DNA from: Sandaracinobacteroides sp039808025
GTDB taxonomy: Bacteria; Pseudomonadota; Alphaproteobacteria; Sphingomonadales; Sphingomonadaceae
Reading direction: 5' to 3'
NCBI GenBank assembly: GCA_039808025.1
Contig: JBDHSK010000004.1
Location: forward strand, 124,001-188,000
Length of the DNA stretch: 64,000 nt
Part shown: positions 60,910-64,000 of the stretch, in pieces
How positions within the stretch are numbered: the stretch's first letter is position 1
How the letters are laid out: each line of letters starts with the position of its first letter
Notes under the pieces: model-generated
Database searches by the model: none
What the model was told of the DNA's origin: nothing
What the model saw: only the letters and a program-made list of their open reading frames with translations
Position numbers and translations under genes: made by a program

Positions 60910-61512
60910 TCAGCGCCGGCAGGAAATGGCTCCGGCCCCGGTCAGCAGGAAATCTCCGGGGGTGGCTATGGCGTCGACCGGCTGATCCCAGCTTTCGGTA
61001 GGCACTTCAGCGACGATCTGCATATCCCAGGCGAGGGCGATGGCAAGACAGCGGCCAGTGGCGCGCAAAGAGGCGAGCGTGCGGTCGTAATGGCCGCCGC
61101 CCTGCCCCAGCCGGTGCCCTTGGCGGTCGACCGCCAGCAGCGGCACCAGCACCACGTCGGGGCGGATGTCGGGGGTGTCGGGTTGCGGTTCGGGGATGCG
61201 GTAACTTCCGGGCACCAGCTGGCAGCTGTCGCCGTGAAACGCATGAAATCGTAAAGGGGCCGCCGGGCGCGCCCGTGGCAGGGCAATCTGCCAGCCGGCT
61301 GCCATTGCCGCCTGCACCAGAACGTCGGGGTCGATTTCCGAACCGGTCGCCACATAGGCGGCCAGCACCCCCGGAGAGCCGAGATGTGGAAGCACCTGGC
61401 GGGCCAGCTGCTGATACTGCCGCTGACGCTCGGCCGCCGTAAGGGTGGCGACATACGCCCGGCGGGCGGCCCGGTGCTGGCGTCGCAACTGCTGGCGGTC
61501 GCTGGTCATCAC
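60910..61512 (-). CDS. 5-formyltetrahydrofolate cyclo-ligase
   Basis: 200 residues. Family landmarks: the basic N-terminus (LRRQHRAARRAY), VLAAYVATGSEIDPDVLV, ALPRARPAAPLRFHAF, and the ATP/folate-binding LVPLLAVDRQGHRLGQGGGHYDRTLA. It converts 5-formyl-THF to 5,10-methenyl-THF, a folate salvage reaction. The gene follows the 6S RNA as in many proteobacteria, where the two are often co-transcribed. Confidence 0.93.
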   Translation of the reverse strand: MMTSDRQQLRRQHRAARRAYVATLTAAERQRQYQQLARQVLPHLGSPGVLAAYVATGSEIDPDVLVQAAMAAGWQIALPRARPAAPLRFHAFHGDSCQLVPGSYRIPEPQPDTPDIRPDVVLVPLLAVDRQGHRLGQGGGHYDRTLASLRATGRCLAIALAWDMQIVAEVPTESWDQPVDAIATPGDFLLTGAGAISCRR

Positions 61513-61541
61513 CGGGGCCTGGCCGGGGCCAGTGCGCGGGT

Positions 61542-61697
61542 GGCGGGCCCGCCCTGACCGTTTGCCGGAAGATCCGCTGACGCCAGAACGTCAGGTGGGA
61601 ACCATGTGTCCGGGCCCACGAGCCCGGCAGGGACAGCCCCCAATCGGATGAGTATCGCCTCAGGGATGCTTGTGGCGCGCATCGGGCAGAACCCGCC
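61542..61697 (-). ncRNA. ssrS: 6S RNA
   Basis: About 156 nt. Location between zapA and the cyclo-ligase gene is the classic ssrS site. On the minus strand CCCTGAGGCGATACTCAT resembles the E. coli 6S block CCCTGAGCCGATATTTCAT. The ends can close a stem: GGCGGG (61697-61692) with CCCGCC (61547-61542), and GCCC further in with GGGC (61554-61551). Internal arms GCCGGGCTCGTGGGCCCGG and CTGACGTTCTGGCGTCAG form hairpins. 6S RNA mimics an open promoter and sequesters sigma70 RNA polymerase in stationary phase. Exact ends are approximate. Confidence 0.82.
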
Positions 61698-61707
61698 GTT
61701 GGCCAGT

Positions 61708-62034
61708 CTAGCTGGCGTCAGCAGCACGCTCAAGGGTGTGCGCCAGCTTTTCCATTCGCTCCACCAACGCATCGAGCACTCCCATGTCCTGTGGGTCTAT
61801 GCCCTGTGGTTCGGTAACGGTCGCCGGCGGCGCATTCTCAAGCCGTTCACCGGCCAGCAGCAGCCCCGCCATAAGCAGCAGGCGCGCTTCACCGGCCCCC
61901 GGCCCCATAGCCTGTTTCAGGCCTGACACCCGTTCGTCGAGCAGGCGCCCCGCCGCCCGCAACGCCGGCTCCTCGCCATCGTGACAGGCCAGCCGGTACA
62001 GATGGCCTCCAACGGTCAGTGCCACCTCAGCCAT
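61708..62034 (-). CDS. zapA: Cell division protein ZapA
   Basis: 108 residues. MAEVALTVGGHLYRLACHDGEEPALRAAGRLLDERVSGLKQAMG is the ZapA globular head that binds FtsZ; LLLMAGLLLAGERLEN and a C-terminal coiled coil (VLDALVERMEKLAHTLERAAD) follow. It cross-links FtsZ filaments at mid-cell. Its start overlaps the end of the small upstream gene by 8 bases, implying translational coupling, and 6S RNA follows. Confidence 0.9.
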   Translation of the reverse strand: MAEVALTVGGHLYRLACHDGEEPALRAAGRLLDERVSGLKQAMGPGAGEARLLLMAGLLLAGERLENAPPATVTEPQGIDPQDMGVLDALVERMEKLAHTLERAADAS

Positions 62035-62179
62035 GCGGCGACGCCTTCAGAAGCCTGTCGATGTCGGCGATGGCCTCGCGGGCGGCTTCGCGCAAGCGCG
62101 CTTCGCGGCGGGCCAGCCGCAGCGCCGCCGCTTCGCAGCGGGCAATCGCTTCTTCCAGTTTGTGCAGCCGCTCGTCCAT
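62027..62179 (-). CDS. Short coiled-coil protein upstream of zapA
   Basis: 50 residues, too short for usual gene calling: MDERLHKLEEAIARCEAAAL onward, with RLARREARLREAAREAIADIDRLLKASPHG. Nearly the whole length is a charged heptad helix, predicted to form a coiled coil. The stop overlaps the zapA ATG by eight bases (ATGGCTGA). In other alphaproteobacteria a coiled-coil DUF4164-like protein occupies this position, so this may be a short version or a ZapB-like partner. No experimental role known. Confidence 0.7.
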   Translation of the reverse strand: MDERLHKLEEAIARCEAAALRLARREARLREAAREAIADIDRLLKASPHG

Positions 62180-62360
62180 TCCGCCCTTGCATGGGGGCTA
62201 TACCGGTCGGCGTCAAGTATCGGCAAAAAGCTGCCAGACGTTGATTTATTGCCGCTGCTTTGCAAGGGAGGCTGCGCACCGGCAACCACGGTTGATTCCG
62301 GTGCGTTTCTTGATTCGTCGGTCGCCGCCCGGGTGGCCGCCCGGCAGGCATGGAGGTTGG

Positions 62361-64000
62361 ATGACATCCCCGGAACTGGCAGAGGCAGGCGCTGGCGCCG
62401 GCGGACTGCCGACAGAGATGGCGAATGCCATTCGCGCCCTTGCCATGGATGCCGTCGAGGCGGCCAGATCGGGCCACCCCGGAATGCCGATGGGCATGGC
62501 CGACGTTGCCACCGTGCTGTGGACGAAGCACCTGAAGTTCGATGCCGCCACCCCGGGCTGGCCTGATCGCGACCGTTTCGTGCTGTCGGCCGGGCATGGC
62601 TCGATGCTGATCTATGCCCTGCTGTATCTGTGCGGCTATGCCCGCCCCACCATCGACGACATCCGCAACTTCCGCCAGCTGGGAAGCCCCTGCGCCGGCC
62701 ACCCTGAGAATTTCGAGCTTCCGGGCGTTGAATGCACCACCGGGCCGCTGGGCCAGGGGCTGGCGATGGCGGTGGGCATGGCCGTGGCCGAGCGTCATCT
62801 TGCCGCCCGGTTCGGAGCCGGGATCGTTGACCACCGCACCTGGGTGATTGCCGGCGACGGCTGCCTGATGGAGGGGGTGAACCACGAGGCGATCGGCCTT
62901 GCCGGACACCTTGGCCTTGGCCGGCTGAACGTGCTGTGGGACGACAACCACATCACCATCGACGGCGACACCGCCCTTTCCACCAGCGAAGACATCGCCG
63001 CCCGCTATGCCGCAACCGGCTGGCATGTGGTGGCGTGCGACGGCCATGATTTCGCCGACATCGACCGGGCGCTGACCGAGGCCGCCGCCGACCCGCGGCC
63101 GTCGCTGGTGCGCTGCCGCACGGTGATCGGCAAGGGGGCGCCCAACAAGCAGGGCACTTCGGCCACCCATGGCGCGCCATTGGGGGCGGCGGAGATCGCT
63201 GCGGCCCGCGAAACGCTGGGGTGGCACCTGCCGCCGTTCGAGGTGCCGGCGAGCACCCTTGATGCCTGGCGCAAGGCCGGGGCCCGGGGCGCCGAACAGC
63301 GCCGCGCCTGGCAGAAGCGGCTCGATGCCCATGGCGAGCGCAATGAATTCACCCGCCGCATGGCCGGCGACCTTCCCGATCCGGCAGCGTTGACTGCCGA
63401 GCTGGCGGCGCTGCCCGCCGACACGTTGGCGACCCGCAAGGCCTCGGAACTGGTTCTGAACGTGCTGGTCCGTCACCTGCCGGAACTGGTGGGTGGCTCG
63501 GCCGACCTCACCGGCTCGAACCTTACCCGCGCCAAGGGGCAGGCCTCGCTGTCGGCGGCCGATTATGGCGGCACCTACATCAATTACGGAATCCGCGAAT
63601 TCGGAATGGCCGCCGCCATGAACGGCATGGCCCTGCACGGCGGCGTCATTCCCTATGGCGGCACCTTCCTGGTGTTCGCTGATTATGCCCGTCCGGCCAT
63701 CCGTCTGTCGGCGCTGCAGCGCTGCCGGGCCATCTATGTGATGACCCATGATTCGATCGGGCTTGGCGAAGACGGACCAACCCACCAGCCCATCGAGCAT
63801 CTGCTGAGCCTGCGCGCCATTCCCAACCTCGATGTGCTGCGCCCCGCCGACATGGTGGAAACCGCCGAGTGCTGGCAGCTGGCAGTGGCGCGCGCTGACG
63901 GCCCGTCGCTGCTGGCGCTCAGCCGTCAGAACCTGCCGCCGCTGCGCGCCGCCGGCGAGAATCGCTCCGCCATGGGGGCCTACCGGCTGGTTGCGGCCAC
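62361..64000 (+). CDS. tkt: Transketolase (3' end cut by window edge)
   Basis: About 546 residues visible of a family of about 660. ThDP/Mg-binding region GHPGMPMGMADVATVLW, GPLGQGLAMAVGMAVAERHLAARFG, VIAGDGCLMEGVNHEAIGLAGHLGL and WDDNHITIDGDT are diagnostic; the pyrimidine domain contains NYGIREFGMAAAMNGMALHGG and THDSIGLGEDGPTHQPIEHL. It exchanges two-carbon units in the pentose phosphate pathway. The ATG at 62361 follows GGAGG and leaves a slightly long N-terminus; MANAIRAL is a possible later start. Confidence 0.97.
   Translation, partial: MTSPELAEAGAGAGGLPTEMANAIRALAMDAVEAARSGHPGMPMGMADVATVLWTKHLKFDAATPGWPDRDRFVLSAGHGSMLIYALLYLCGYARPTIDDIRNFRQLGSPCAGHPENFELPGVECTTGPLGQGLAMAVGMAVAERHLAARFGAGIVDHRTWVIAGDGCLMEGVNHEAIGLAGHLGLGRLNVLWDDNHITIDGDTALSTSEDIAARYAATGWHVVACDGHDFADIDRALTEAAADPRPSLVRCRTVIGKGAPNKQGTSATHGAPLGAAEIAAARETLGWHLPPFEVPASTLDAWRKAGARGAEQRRAWQKRLDAHGERNEFTRRMAGDLPDPAALTAELAALPADTLATRKASELVLNVLVRHLPELVGGSADLTGSNLTRAKGQASLSAADYGGTYINYGIREFGMAAAMNGMALHGGVIPYGGTFLVFADYARPAIRLSALQRCRAIYVMTHDSIGLGEDGPTHQPIEHLLSLRAIPNLDVLRPADMVETAECWQLAVARADGPSLLALSRQNLPPLRAAGENRSAMGAYRLVAA

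Overview
The window is a GC-rich, densely packed stretch of an alphaproteobacterial chromosome. Gene order and protein types point to Sphingomonadales: rimP-nusA-ylxR-infB-rbfA, purD next to xseA with a DUF2093 gene, zapA-6S RNA-5-FTHF cyclo-ligase next to transketolase, a RodZ-like/CpoB/tilS block, Usg, a Vgr-related HExxH protein and a pirin/LysR pair. No tRNA or rRNA gene, CRISPR array, insertion sequence or prophage was seen. Genus-level placement is not possible by eye.

Layout. 1-9.1 kb: rpe (cut by the window edge), a DUF2490 outer-surface protein, a Cds1-like PLP enzyme, a PiuC/TonB iron-uptake pair, typA, a RodZ-like HTH membrane protein, cpoB and tilS. 9.1-11.4 kb: the carbon-starvation transporter cstA with its small partner ybdD. 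11.5-19.1 kb: an accessory catabolic island with an APC amino-acid permease, a GntR/FadR regulator, a 4-hydroxyproline epimerase, a DapA-fold hydroxypyrroline-carboxylate deaminase, an Ldh-family imino-acid reductase and a Tat-exported GH127/GH146-type beta-L-arabinofuranosidase. 19.2-35.2 kb: dnaJ/dnaK, a copper chaperone, clpB, a thioesterase, DoxX, small conserved proteins, an M3 peptidase, an APH-like kinase, purD and xseA. 35.3-43.6 kb: ilvD and the translation/transcription operon. 43.8-56.6 kb: wrbA, pirin/LysR, two convergent beta-helix paralogues, an RND efflux pair and a DUF445 membrane protein. 56.7-64 kb: aspS, rnd, small unknowns, the 6S RNA region and transketolase (cut by the edge).

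The most interesting system is the 11.5-19.1 kb island. It combines an exported enzyme type that removes L-arabinofuranose from hydroxyproline-linked glycans with enzymes that process free 4-hydroxyproline. Its two transcription units, deaminase-epimerase-GntR-permease and arabinofuranosidase-reductase, each carry the same palindromic ATNGTATACGAT site upstream. This fits the FadR-type GntR consensus and suggests one regulon for using plant hydroxyproline-rich glycoproteins such as extensins. The D-hydroxyproline dehydrogenase and ketoglutarate-semialdehyde dehydrogenase needed to finish the pathway are not in the window.

Other points of interest are two paralogous secreted beta-helix proteins facing each other next to an RND pump, several long inverted repeats in divergent intergenic regions (possible operators), a well-supported 6S RNA, and a 50-residue coiled-coil gene overlapping zapA.
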